A stretch of DNA of 64,000 nucleotides from Candidatus Pelagibacter sp. (GTDB lineage: Bacteria; Pseudomonadota; Alphaproteobacteria; Pelagibacterales; Pelagibacteraceae). The DNA lies in NCBI GenBank assembly GCA_028099475.1, contig JAOHHF010000001.1:1-64000 (forward strand), read 5' to 3'. The position numbers and the translations under genes are program-made. Below the pieces are notes generated by a model. That model saw only the letters and a list, made by a program, of their open reading frames with translations, was not told the origin of the DNA and searched no databases. This document shows positions 46,460 to 54,628 of the stretch, one piece after another; position 1 is the first letter of the stretch, and every line of letters begins with the position of its first letter.

Positions 46460-47607
46460 CTCTTATAAATTTTTCCTAAATAACTTTCTAAAAATTTTTT
46501 ATTTTTCGTTAATATTCTTAAGCTGATATTTCTAAAAAAAACTATCATTGGGTTAGATACTTGAAAAGCAAATTGATTTAATTTTGATCTGTTGTTAATC
46601 ATTTTTACTTTTGCAACTCTGTTTTCATAATAATTTTTTTTATTATTTACAATATTATCAAATAACTCTGATGCACCTTCAATCGATTGAGATGCCCCTT
46701 GGGCAAATGAAGGTGGGAAAGCAAAAAATGCATCCCCTAGTAAAAAGATATTTTTACCTGGTTTGAGATAACCTTTACTGACAAAAACTGGGAAGCATTT
46801 AATATTATTAATATTTTCTAGGATATTAATTGAAAATTCTTTTTGTATTTTATCTTTAATGCCTTTAATGAAGGTTTCTTCCTTAAAAAGACTGTAATTG
46901 TCTAGTTCTTTTGCTTTTAATTGATGTTTCAAAACTCCTATAAAATTATAAATTTCTTTGTCTTTATTTACTGGATAAATCACATAATGAAAATTATGCC
47001 CCATAAATAAAGAAATATTATTTTCATTTAAATTCCGAAGTTTATTTTTTGAAATATTGCCCCTAATAGCAATGGAATTATTATATGAAGACTTTATCTC
47101 ATTATTAGAAATTAATGATTTTCCTTTTGAAAAAATACCATCAGAGATAATTAAATGGTCACAAGTTGCTTTATTATTATCATTAAAATTTAAAATTATT
47201 TGATCATCACTTTTTTCAATTTTTTCAATCCTATGATCATACTCAATTAAATCATCATCTAATCTGTCTTTTAAAAATTCAATTAATTTAGATCTTTTAA
47301 TGGTTGTGTATTTACAATCTTCAGTATTAAAATCTGAAATATTTAGATTACATATTTTTTTTTCTGGTTTAATTGTATAAAAATCAATTTTTTCTGGGTG
47401 AAATTTATCTTTACCTTCTAAAGTATTAAATCCAATTTTTTTAAGTAGTTTGATACTGTTAGTTGATAGCTGTATTCCGTATCCTTCATCTAAATTAATT
47501 GAGGTATTTTTTTCATAAATAGTTACATGATAATCTTGATTTTCTTTTAATAAGTTTGCAATAAATAACCCCGAAATACCTGCTCCAATTATTGCAATTT
47601 TTTTCAT
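46456..47607 (-). CDS. FAD-dependent monooxygenase (UbiH/PHBH family)
   Basis: A 383-residue flavoprotein. The FAD Rossmann motif is IGAGISGLFIANLL at 6-19, a DHLIISDGIFSKGKSL segment corresponds to the DG motif, and the second FAD motif is FLLGDAFFAFPPSFAQGASQSIEGA at about 287. Relatives hydroxylate aromatic rings, including ubiquinone precursors; the substrate here is not determined. Its ATG overlaps the mutY stop codon by four bases, so the two genes are probably co-transcribed. Confidence 0.82.
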   Translation of the reverse strand: MKKIAIIGAGISGLFIANLLKENQDYHVTIYEKNTSINLDEGYGIQLSTNSIKLLKKIGFNTLEGKDKFHPEKIDFYTIKPEKKICNLNISDFNTEDCKYTTIKRSKLIEFLKDRLDDDLIEYDHRIEKIEKSDDQIILNFNDNNKATCDHLIISDGIFSKGKSLISNNEIKSSYNNSIAIRGNISKNKLRNLNENNISLFMGHNFHYVIYPVNKDKEIYNFIGVLKHQLKAKELDNYSLFKEETFIKGIKDKIQKEFSINILENINNIKCFPVFVSKGYLKPGKNIFLLGDAFFAFPPSFAQGASQSIEGASELFDNIVNNKKNYYENRVAKVKMINNRSKLNQFAFQVSNPMIVFFRNISLRILTKNKKFLESYLGKIYKS

Positions 47608-48587
47608 GAATGATTTTCTAAATATGAGACAATTTTTTTTGTAAAAGTTGGTAGTGTATATTTTTTTAATTTTTTAGGATCAATCCAATAAGAAAAAGGC
47701 ATAAGTTTATTCACCTTATTAGTTTGAATTTTAATATTCATATTCATATTAGACATTTTAAAATTTAAATTATGATTAAAGTTTTTTGGTTTAATAATTT
47801 CTTGCATTGGAAAAATATCCAAATTTTTTAAAAAGTTAAAATTTTTATTTTTAACTAACAAATATTTTTTATCTTTTTTATAAACTTTAAGTAAATAATA
47901 CTTTTCTTTGTTATCTTTTTTAGATTTGGTCAAAACAAAATCCTTTTTTTTAAAAGATTTACATCTTCCTGAAATAGGACATCTTTCACAATAAGGATTT
48001 ATTGGTTTACATATTAATGCTCCTAATTCCATCAAGGCTTGAGCATAATCACTAGATCTTAAAGATGTGCCAAATATTTTTTTCTGTTTAATTAAATTAT
48101 CTTTATGTATTTGATTTTCATTCTTTAGGTATAGGTATCTTTTTAAAACTCTTTCAATATTACCGTCTAAAGGAATAATACGTTTATTGAACGCAATAGC
48201 CATAATTGCACTTGCTGTATAATCTCCAATTCCAGGCAATGACTTAAGGTCTAAAAGATTGTCAGGTAAACTTTTATTAAAATCTTTAATAATAATCTGA
48301 GCAGTTTTTTTTAAATTTTTTACCCTTGAATAATAACCAAGACCTTCCCATAGTTTAATTAATTTTTGATCATCATATTGAGCAAGAACTTTTAGGTTAG
48401 GAATATATTTTATAAATCTATTAAAATATGGGATCACAGTTGCAACTTGCGTTTGTTGCAACATAAATTCACTAACTAGCGTATAATATTGCTTTTTATT
48501 TAAGGAAATTTTTTTTCTCCAAGGCAATGTTCTCTTATGAATATCATACCAATTGAGAATTTTATTTGTTATTATTAATTCTTTCAT
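47604..48587 (-). CDS. mutY: A/G-specific adenine DNA glycosylase
   Basis: An enzyme of about 327 residues that removes adenine opposite 8-oxoguanine. SEFMLQQTQVATVIPYF holds the catalytic Glu, the helix-hairpin-helix is LKSLPGIGDYTASAIMAIAF with its catalytic Asp, and the 4Fe-4S ligands are in ICKPINPYCERCPISGRCK. The C-terminal NUDIX-like recognition domain is short and divergent. ATG at 48587 matches the usual N-terminus (KILNWYDIHKRTLPWR); an earlier in-frame ATG at 48632 would run into the divergent gene. Confidence 0.92.
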   Translation of the reverse strand: MKELIITNKILNWYDIHKRTLPWRKKISLNKKQYYTLVSEFMLQQTQVATVIPYFNRFIKYIPNLKVLAQYDDQKLIKLWEGLGYYSRVKNLKKTAQIIIKDFNKSLPDNLLDLKSLPGIGDYTASAIMAIAFNKRIIPLDGNIERVLKRYLYLKNENQIHKDNLIKQKKIFGTSLRSSDYAQALMELGALICKPINPYCERCPISGRCKSFKKKDFVLTKSKKDNKEKYYLLKVYKKDKKYLLVKNKNFNFLKNLDIFPMQEIIKPKNFNHNLNFKMSNMNMNIKIQTNKVNKLMPFSYWIDPKKLKKYTLPTFTKKIVSYLENHS

Positions 48588-49076
48588 ATGCAATTTAAAG
48601 ATAATACTAAGCAGAGAAGTAAAACCATTCAAGGTTTAAGATCATTTAAAGACACTTTACCAAAAAATGTAAAAAAAATTATAAATAAAAAAGGACATAT
48701 TTATTCTGAAACTTTAAGTAACTGGAAATACATAGTTGGTGAGGATTTATTTAAAGTTTGCTACCCAAAAACATTTAAAAACTCTAATAAATTTGGAGTT
48801 AGCACTTTGTTGATAATGGTTAAAAGAGGCCACGAGGTCGATATGGAGTATTCAAAAAAAGACATAATGGATAAGATGAATAGCTTTTTTGGCTATGCAG
48901 TAGTTGAAAAACTTAAATTTATAAGTTTTGATGATGAACAAAAAATTTTTACTAAGACAGAAACTAAACAAGAAAGTGTCGCAATTAATAAATACCAAAA
49001 TAAAATTAAAAATGTTAAGAATGATAAAATAAAGAAATCACTTATCGAATTAACCAAGGTCTTTAAAAAAAAATGA
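48588..49076 (+). CDS. DUF721 (DciA-like) protein
   Basis: A 162-residue basic protein whose segment YSETLSNWKYIVGEDLFKVCYPKTFKN...LLIMVKRGHEVDMEYSKKDIMDKMNSFFGY matches the DUF721 fold (shown here as LSNWKYIVGEDLFKVCYP and LLIMVKRGHEVDMEYSK). DciA-type DUF721 proteins load the replicative helicase in many bacteria, so that role is possible. Its ATG directly abuts the mutY ATG on the other strand (CATATG). The next gene overlaps its end by four bases. Confidence 0.75.
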   Translation: MQFKDNTKQRSKTIQGLRSFKDTLPKNVKKIINKKGHIYSETLSNWKYIVGEDLFKVCYPKTFKNSNKFGVSTLLIMVKRGHEVDMEYSKKDIMDKMNSFFGYAVVEKLKFISFDDEQKIFTKTETKQESVAINKYQNKIKNVKNDKIKKSLIELTKVFKKK

Positions 49077-49651
49077 AAAAAATTTTAGCTTTTACCCTTA
49101 TATTTTTTTGCACTATCTCAAGCATTAATGCAGAAGAAATAAAAAGAATATTTGTTGGAAACAAAGACGCAAAAATAACTATAATCGCATTTGAGTCTTT
49201 AACTTGTAGTCATTGTGCAAATTTTCATGAAGATGTTTATCCTCAACTTAAAAAAGAATATCTTGATACCGGATTGGCTAAAATTGAATTTAGACATTTT
49301 CCACTAGATATTGCGGCTTTAAATGCATCTAAAGTTTCACAGTGTAAAAATGATGGTGACTCATCCATGCTAAATAGTTTGTTTGCAAATCAACAAAAAT
49401 GGGTCAAAGGTAGTTCTGTTGAAGAAGCTAATGAAAATCTTCAAAAGTTTTTGGAAAGTGAAGGCTTTAATGTAGATTTTAAAAAATGTATTGAAAATAA
49501 AGAAATTGAGGATTTTATTTTAAATGATCGAATCGATGGAGTTAAAAAATACAAAGTAAATGCTACTCCTACGATAATAATTAATGATAAAAAGTTCGAA
49601 AAATCTCTTAATTACAAAAATTTAAAAAAAGCTCTAGAAAAACTGATATAA
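49073..49651 (+). CDS. DsbA-family thiol:disulfide interchange protein
   Basis: A 192-residue periplasmic protein with a signal peptide ending near INA-EE (residue 21). The thioredoxin-fold active site is TCSHCANFH at about 43-51, and the cis-proline loop is NATPTIII. Homologues oxidise or isomerise disulfides of exported proteins. It lies between the DUF721 gene and smc, an arrangement seen in alphaproteobacteria. Substrates could include the Cys-rich pilus proteins, which is speculation. Confidence 0.86.
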   Translation: MKKILAFTLIFFCTISSINAEEIKRIFVGNKDAKITIIAFESLTCSHCANFHEDVYPQLKKEYLDTGLAKIEFRHFPLDIAALNASKVSQCKNDGDSSMLNSLFANQQKWVKGSSVEEANENLQKFLESEGFNVDFKKCIENKEIEDFILNDRIDGVKKYKVNATPTIIINDKKFEKSLNYKNLKKALEKLI

Positions 49652-49659
49652 GTTAACTC

Positions 49660-52233
49660 ATGGAGTTTAAAAAAATCCAATTAAATGGATTTAAGTCTTT
49701 TGCTGATAAAACAAATTTCTTAATTGAAGAAGGACTGACTGGAATTGTTGGTCCTAATGGATGTGGAAAATCAAATATCGTTGAATCCTTAAGATGGGCT
49801 ATGGGAGAAACATCTGCCAAAAGTATGCGTGGATCAGGAATGGAGGATGTAATATTTTCTGGAACATCTAATAAAGCATCTAAAAATATTGCTGAAGTTT
49901 CAATTGAAGTTGAGAATAAGAATAATGAAGGACCAGTCCAATACCGTGAACTTGAAGAAATTAGTGTTAGAAGAAAAATTGAAAAAGATAAAGGCTCTAA
50001 GTTTTATATAAACGACAAAGAGGTAAGAGCGAGAGATGCTCAAATGTTTTTTGCTGATCTTTCAACTGGTGCTCACTCTCCTTCAATGATTAGCCAAGGT
50101 CGTATTGGAGCGTTAGTAACTGCAAAACCAACTGATCGAAGAGCAATTTTAGAAGAGGCTGCTGGGATATCAGGCTTGCATGTTAGAAGACACGAAGCTG
50201 AACTTAGATTGGGCGCTGCAGAAAATAATCTTAAAAGAGCTGATGAACTTAGAAGACAACAAGAGAAACAATTAGCTAATCTCCAAAAACAAGCTGAAGA
50301 AGCTACCAAATATAAATTAATTACTGATCAAATTAAAAAGATAGAAGCTGGTCTTTACTACTTAAAATTGATTGAGATAGATAAGGAAATCCAAATTGAA
50401 AATGAAATTAACAGTGAGGCTGGAGGTGAAGTTGAAGGCTTTAATGTCAAAATATCTGAATTAGAAAATCTAATTAAAACAGCGATCGATAAGGTTTCGC
50501 CGTTGAGAGAAAAAAATATTGAAAATTTATCTAGAATTCAAAGATTGAACTTAGAGCTACAAAACTTAGATGAAGAAAATACAAGAACACAAGATGAAAT
50601 TGAAGCTATTAAAAAATCACTTCAAACTCTTGACGAGGATATCACTAGAGAAAAAGGCATTATAATAGATGCAAACTCTAATGAAAAAAGACTTAAAGAA
50701 GAAAAAGCTGATCTAATAGAGATAGACTCTAAATATTTTGAAACAGAAAAACTATCAAGCGAAGAATTGGAAGATGCTAAGAAAAAACTTAAACAAGAGC
50801 AAAAAGCTGTAGATGATGTTGTTAATACTATTGCTGAAGGAACAGTCAATATAAGTGTTGGACCCATCAAAAATGTTAAAAATTCTATTGATAGAGTGAA
50901 AGAGCTAATTAATAGTAATGAAATAAATCAGGCAATGACTTTATTAGATAGATGCAACATGGAGCTTGATAGTTTTTTAAATGATTTAAAAAATGAAAAA
51001 TCTAGAGAAGAATTATTAAGCATTAATGAAAAATCACAAAATATTAAACAACTTCAAGAAAAATATGCAGATGCATATAGTAAAAATCAATCTATTAAAA
51101 ATGAGTCAATCAAACGTAATGAAAGAATTAAAACTATTGAAACCGAAATTGAAAGTTGGATAAATTTATTATCCAATTCAGAAAAAATGGTTGCTGAATT
51201 AACTGAGAGAAAAAATAAATTAACAGCACAGCTAAAAGAATTAGACAATCAACCTAGTGTCCAAGCTGAGAGGAAAGGTCAAATTTCTGAAAACTTAAGA
51301 ATTTCTGATAAAGAAAAAATTGATAACGATACAGTCATCAAAGAAACAGATCAAAAAATTGAAACTTTAAGAGCACAATTAAATGAAATTCAAGAACAAT
51401 CGATTCAAATCAGAGAACGAAAAGCAAGTTCAGGAGCAACTATTGAAGGATTGCAAAAAAGAAAAAGTGATTTACTAGATAGAATTAATTCTGAACTTAG
51501 TTTAACGGAAGAAAATATTTTAGAAAATTCAAATTTAAATGGTGTTGAAGAACTTCCAAATGCTGTTGACCAAGAAGACTCTTTAGATAAAAAAAAACAA
51601 GAAAGAGAAAAATTGGGATCAGTAAACTTAAAAGCAGATGAAGAAACAAGTAAATATGAAGATGAAATAAAAAAAATGGAACAAGATCGTTCAGATCTGG
51701 TTACTGCAATAGTCAAATTAAAAGACAGCATCAATGAACTGAACCAAAAAGGAAGAGAGCGATTAACAGAAGCGTTTGAAAAAGTTAATAGAAAATTTAA
51801 TGAAGTTTATACGAAACTTTTTAATGGTGGAAATGCTAAACTTGAATTAGTTGATTCAGATGATCCTTTGGAAGCAGGATTGGAAATGTTAGTAAGCCCT
51901 CCTGGAAAAAGACTTCAGTCAATAACTTTATTATCTGGTGGAGAGCAGGCCTTAACTGCTTTGTCATTAATTTTTGCTGTCTTTTTAACTAACCCATCAC
52001 CAATTTGTGTATTAGATGAGGTAGATGCACCACTTGATGATGCTAATGTAACAAGGTTTTGTAGTCTTCTTGAAGAATTAATTAAAATAACAAATACAAA
52101 ATTCATAATAGTAACTCACCATGCTTTGACGATGTCCAAAATGAACCGACTTTATGGGGTTACAATGCCTGAAAAAGGAATTAGTCAACTGGTTGCTGTT
52201 GATCTCCAAAAAGCAGAGAGTATGGTTGCCTAA
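49660..52233 (+). CDS. smc: Chromosome segregation ATPase SMC, short form
   Basis: An 857-residue SMC, against about 1150 in most bacteria. The N-terminal head has Walker A GPNGCGKSNI at 31-40 and Q-loop MISQGRIG, the C-terminal head has LSGGEQ at 758-763 and Walker B VCVLDEVDAP-like sequence ICVLDEVDAP near 782. Between the heads are only about 530 residues of coiled coil, without a recognisable glycine-rich hinge; a low-coil segment lies around 385-460. SMC compacts and segregates chromosomes. It is a single continuous frame, so this is not a frameshift. It precedes the F0 genes by 8 bases. Confidence 0.92.
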   Translation: MEFKKIQLNGFKSFADKTNFLIEEGLTGIVGPNGCGKSNIVESLRWAMGETSAKSMRGSGMEDVIFSGTSNKASKNIAEVSIEVENKNNEGPVQYRELEEISVRRKIEKDKGSKFYINDKEVRARDAQMFFADLSTGAHSPSMISQGRIGALVTAKPTDRRAILEEAAGISGLHVRRHEAELRLGAAENNLKRADELRRQQEKQLANLQKQAEEATKYKLITDQIKKIEAGLYYLKLIEIDKEIQIENEINSEAGGEVEGFNVKISELENLIKTAIDKVSPLREKNIENLSRIQRLNLELQNLDEENTRTQDEIEAIKKSLQTLDEDITREKGIIIDANSNEKRLKEEKADLIEIDSKYFETEKLSSEELEDAKKKLKQEQKAVDDVVNTIAEGTVNISVGPIKNVKNSIDRVKELINSNEINQAMTLLDRCNMELDSFLNDLKNEKSREELLSINEKSQNIKQLQEKYADAYSKNQSIKNESIKRNERIKTIETEIESWINLLSNSEKMVAELTERKNKLTAQLKELDNQPSVQAERKGQISENLRISDKEKIDNDTVIKETDQKIETLRAQLNEIQEQSIQIRERKASSGATIEGLQKRKSDLLDRINSELSLTEENILENSNLNGVEELPNAVDQEDSLDKKKQEREKLGSVNLKADEETSKYEDEIKKMEQDRSDLVTAIVKLKDSINELNQKGRERLTEAFEKVNRKFNEVYTKLFNGGNAKLELVDSDDPLEAGLEMLVSPPGKRLQSITLLSGGEQALTALSLIFAVFLTNPSPICVLDEVDAPLDDANVTRFCSLLEELIKITNTKFIIVTHHALTMSKMNRLYGVTMPEKGISQLVAVDLQKAESMVA

Positions 52234-52241
52234 ACAAATAA

Positions 52242-52517
52242 ATGCCTAAAGATCAGTTTAAAACTCGCTTAGAAATTGCAAAAAAGAAGATTTCAAAGAA
52301 AAATTTGTATAATAAGAACAATAATCCCTCTCCAATTGGAACAGCCTTTAAATTAAGCACTGAATTAGTATCTGCAGTGGTAGTGGGGACAATTATTGGG
52401 TTTATTTTTGACAAGACCTTTGGTACTAAACCCTGGTTTATATTAATATTTTTTTTTGTGGGTGTGGTTGCAGGGATAACCAACGTAATTAGGTCCGCAA
52501 AAAACATGCAAAAATAG
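52242..52517 (+). CDS. atpI: ATP synthase protein I
   Basis: A 91-residue protein with two membrane helices (about 36-55 and 62-83), separated by the FDKTFGTKPW loop; the helices contain the GTIIGFIFDK and GVVAGITNVIRSAK segments of the AtpI/AtpZ family. A basic N-terminal arm precedes them. AtpI helps assemble the c-ring. It directly precedes atpB. Confidence 0.88.
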   Translation: MPKDQFKTRLEIAKKKISKKNLYNKNNNPSPIGTAFKLSTELVSAVVVGTIIGFIFDKTFGTKPWFILIFFFVGVVAGITNVIRSAKNMQK

Positions 52518-52527
52518 ATAGAGTTTT

Positions 52528-53262
52528 ATGGCAGGAAATCCAATGACCCAATTCAATGTAAATAGAATTGGACCTGAAATTAAAGTAGGAGCATTTGATA
52601 TATCATTTACAAACGCAAGTTTATTTATGATTATAAGTTCGGTTGCCATTTTATTAATTTTTAATCTCGGCTCTAAAAAAAATTCATTACTACCCAATAA
52701 AATCCAACTTTTAGCAGAGCTAAGCTATACCTTTGTATCCAAAATGATTAGTGATACAGCTGGATCTAAAGCAAAACCATATTTTGCATTTATCTTTTCA
52801 CTTTTTATGTTTGTTCTTTTTTGTAACATGTTTGGGATGATACCTTACACATTTACAGTAACTAGTCATATTATAGTTACGTTTGTACTTGCTTCATTTA
52901 TTTTCATTGGAGTTACAATTATCGGATTTATAAAACATGGTTTTGGTTATTTAAAACTATTTGTTCCGAGTGGAGTACCTGCCGTGCTACTCCCTCTAAT
53001 AGTAGTCATAGAAATTATTTCGTATTTAAGTAGACCAATCAGTTTATCTGTAAGATTGTTTGCAAACATGATGGCTGGTCACACTATGATGAAAGTTTTC
53101 GGAGGTTTTGTAATAAGCCTTGGAATAGTTGGTGGATGGCTCCCACTAAGTTTTTCGGTTGCTTTAACTGGTTTGGAGATACTAGTTGCTTTTCTTCAAG
53201 CATACGTTTTTGCAATCTTAACCTGCATCTATTTAAATGATGCATTAAATTTACACCATTAA
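52528..53262 (+). CDS. atpB: ATP synthase F0 subunit a
   Basis: A 244-residue polytopic subunit forming the proton half-channels next to the c-ring. The essential Arg is in ISLSVRLFANMMAGHTMMKVF, and the final helix LEILVAFLQAYVFAILTCIYL is conserved. FCNMFGMIPYTFTVTSHI is the usual middle motif. The order atpI-atpB-atpE-atpF'-atpF with F1 genes elsewhere is characteristic of alphaproteobacteria. Confidence 0.97.
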   Translation: MAGNPMTQFNVNRIGPEIKVGAFDISFTNASLFMIISSVAILLIFNLGSKKNSLLPNKIQLLAELSYTFVSKMISDTAGSKAKPYFAFIFSLFMFVLFCNMFGMIPYTFTVTSHIIVTFVLASFIFIGVTIIGFIKHGFGYLKLFVPSGVPAVLLPLIVVIEIISYLSRPISLSVRLFANMMAGHTMMKVFGGFVISLGIVGGWLPLSFSVALTGLEILVAFLQAYVFAILTCIYLNDALNLHH

Positions 53263-53280
53263 TTAACATAGGAGGATATA

Positions 53281-53508
53281 ATGGAATTAGAAGCAGCAAA
53301 AATGATCGGAGCAGGTTTGGCAGCAATAGCTTTAGCTGGTGCCGGAGTTGGAATTGGAATAATTTTTGGAAATTATTTATCTGGTGCTATGAGAAACCCA
53401 TCAGCAGCTCAGAAACAGTTTCCTAATTTGCTTTTAGGTTTTGCACTTGCAGAAGCTACAGGATTATTTGGATTGGTAGTTGCATTAATCATTCTTTTTG
53501 CATTTTAA
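53281..53508 (+). CDS. atpE: ATP synthase F0 subunit c
   Basis: A 75-residue hairpin of two helices forming the rotor ring. The first helix is glycine-rich (GAGLAAIALAGAGVGIGIIFG) and the loop is AMRNPSAAQKQ. The proton-carrying Glu lies in LAEATGLFGLVVALI of the second helix. The sodium-binding pattern is absent, consistent with proton coupling. A GGAGGA Shine-Dalgarno precedes the start, one of the strongest in this window and appropriate for a subunit needed in many copies. Confidence 0.97.
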   Translation: MELEAAKMIGAGLAAIALAGAGVGIGIIFGNYLSGAMRNPSAAQKQFPNLLLGFALAEATGLFGLVVALIILFAF

Positions 53509-53513
53509 ATTTA

Positions 53514-54101
53514 ATGATTAAAAAAATATATTTTCAGTCGATATTTTTTAGCTTCCTTTCTTTGGAAGCTTTTGCAGCTGAAAGCGGAGGTATGCCTCAA
53601 TTAAATCCTGAATTTTGGATTTCACAAATTTTTTGGTTAACGTTAACTTTTGGAATTTTGTATTTAGTTTTATCTAAATTTATACTTCCAAAAATTAGTA
53701 ACAACCTAGAGTCTAGAAAATCCAAAATACTAGAAAACATTGAGGCTGCAGAGAAACAAAGAGAAAGTAGCGAAACAAAGCTTAAAGAGTACGAAGAAAT
53801 TGTCTCAAAAAGCAAACTTGAAGCTAAAAATATTTTTAATCAAGCAAGAGAAAAAGCTTTAAAAGACATCCATTCTAAAAAAGAAGTATTGGACAAACAA
53901 ATTGATGAGGAAATCAGCAAAGCTGAAGATGAAATTAAGACACTTCAAAGCGGTGCTGCTGATAAAATTAATAAAATAGCAATAGATACGTCGTCAGAAC
54001 TAATACAAAAACTTATTGGAGCTGAAGTAAACAATAGCAGCATATCGGCAATTGTTGATGATTTGTCAAAAAGAAGTGGGGATAAATATTATGGCAATTG
54101 A
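53514..54101 (+). CDS. atpG: ATP synthase F0 subunit b'
   Basis: A 195-residue peripheral stalk subunit, with an N-terminal signal-like segment (to about FAAES), one membrane helix (SQIFWLTLTFGILYLVLSKFI) and a long charged coiled coil (about 65-170). Having two different b subunits (b' and b) is typical of photosynthetic and alphaproteobacterial ATP synthases. Its 3' end overlaps atpF by 11 bases. Confidence 0.92.
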   Translation: MIKKIYFQSIFFSFLSLEAFAAESGGMPQLNPEFWISQIFWLTLTFGILYLVLSKFILPKISNNLESRKSKILENIEAAEKQRESSETKLKEYEEIVSKSKLEAKNIFNQAREKALKDIHSKKEVLDKQIDEEISKAEDEIKTLQSGAADKINKIAIDTSSELIQKLIGAEVNNSSISAIVDDLSKRSGDKYYGN

Positions 54102-54588
54102 TGCAACTTTTTGGGTAGCAGTATCTTTCGTTATTTTTTTTGGTGCTTTAATTTACCTTAAAATTCCACAAAAAATTACAGAGATGTTAGATAAAATGAT
54201 CTCTGATATTAAAAATGAAATTGATGAAAGCGAAAAATTAAGAACCGAAGCAAAGGTCTTACTTGATAATGCTCAAAACAAATTAGACACGGCACAATCT
54301 GTAAGTAATGAAATTTTGGAGAATGCTAAAAAAGATTCTGACAAGCTTATAATAGAATTAAATGACAAATTTCATAAATCATCAGAAATCAAAAAAAATT
54401 TAGCTGAGAATAAGATAAGCCAGATGAAAGAAGCTGCTATCAAAGAGATTAAGGATGCCTCAATTAAAATTGCAGTAGATTCAGTCAAAAAGATCATTAC
54501 TACATCAGTCGATAAATCTAAACTTGATGCAGTATTTCAAAAAAATTTAAATGAAACAAAAGAAGAGTTAAAAAAGATTAACTCATAA
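54091..54588 (+). CDS. atpF: ATP synthase F0 subunit b
   Basis: A peripheral stalk subunit of about 165 residues with an N-terminal membrane helix (FWVAVSFVIFFGALIYLKIP) followed by a long coiled coil. ATG at 54091 starts MAIDATFW, the family's normal N-terminus, and overlaps the upstream gene by 11 bases; an in-frame ATG at 54052 would add 13 hydrophilic residues. It forms the b/b' stator dimer with the preceding gene. Confidence 0.93.
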   Translation: MAIDATFWVAVSFVIFFGALIYLKIPQKITEMLDKMISDIKNEIDESEKLRTEAKVLLDNAQNKLDTAQSVSNEILENAKKDSDKLIIELNDKFHKSSEIKKNLAENKISQMKEAAIKEIKDASIKIAVDSVKKIITTSVDKSKLDAVFQKNLNETKEELKKINS

Positions 54589-54593
54589 TACTC

Positions 54594-54620
54594 TTACAAT
54601 TTTCTTAAAAAAACTATAAA
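54594..54620 (+). promoter_or_regulatory. Possible promoter of the crt-blh operon
   Basis: In the 40-base gap before crtI, TTACAA (54594) and TATAAA (54615) have a spacer of 15 bases, which is shorter than ideal. A start near 54627 would leave almost no leader before the ATG at 54629. No Shine-Dalgarno is visible. This is one reading of a very AT-rich sequence; transcription from the atp genes is an alternative. Confidence 0.3.
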
Positions 54621-54628
54621 TTGTTAAA

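Noticed and set aside
49660..52233. Frameshift or deletion artefact as the cause of the short SMC
   Set aside because: A single open frame contains both heads in order with no stop or truncated remnant nearby, so a real short form is more likely, though an assembly deletion cannot be excluded.
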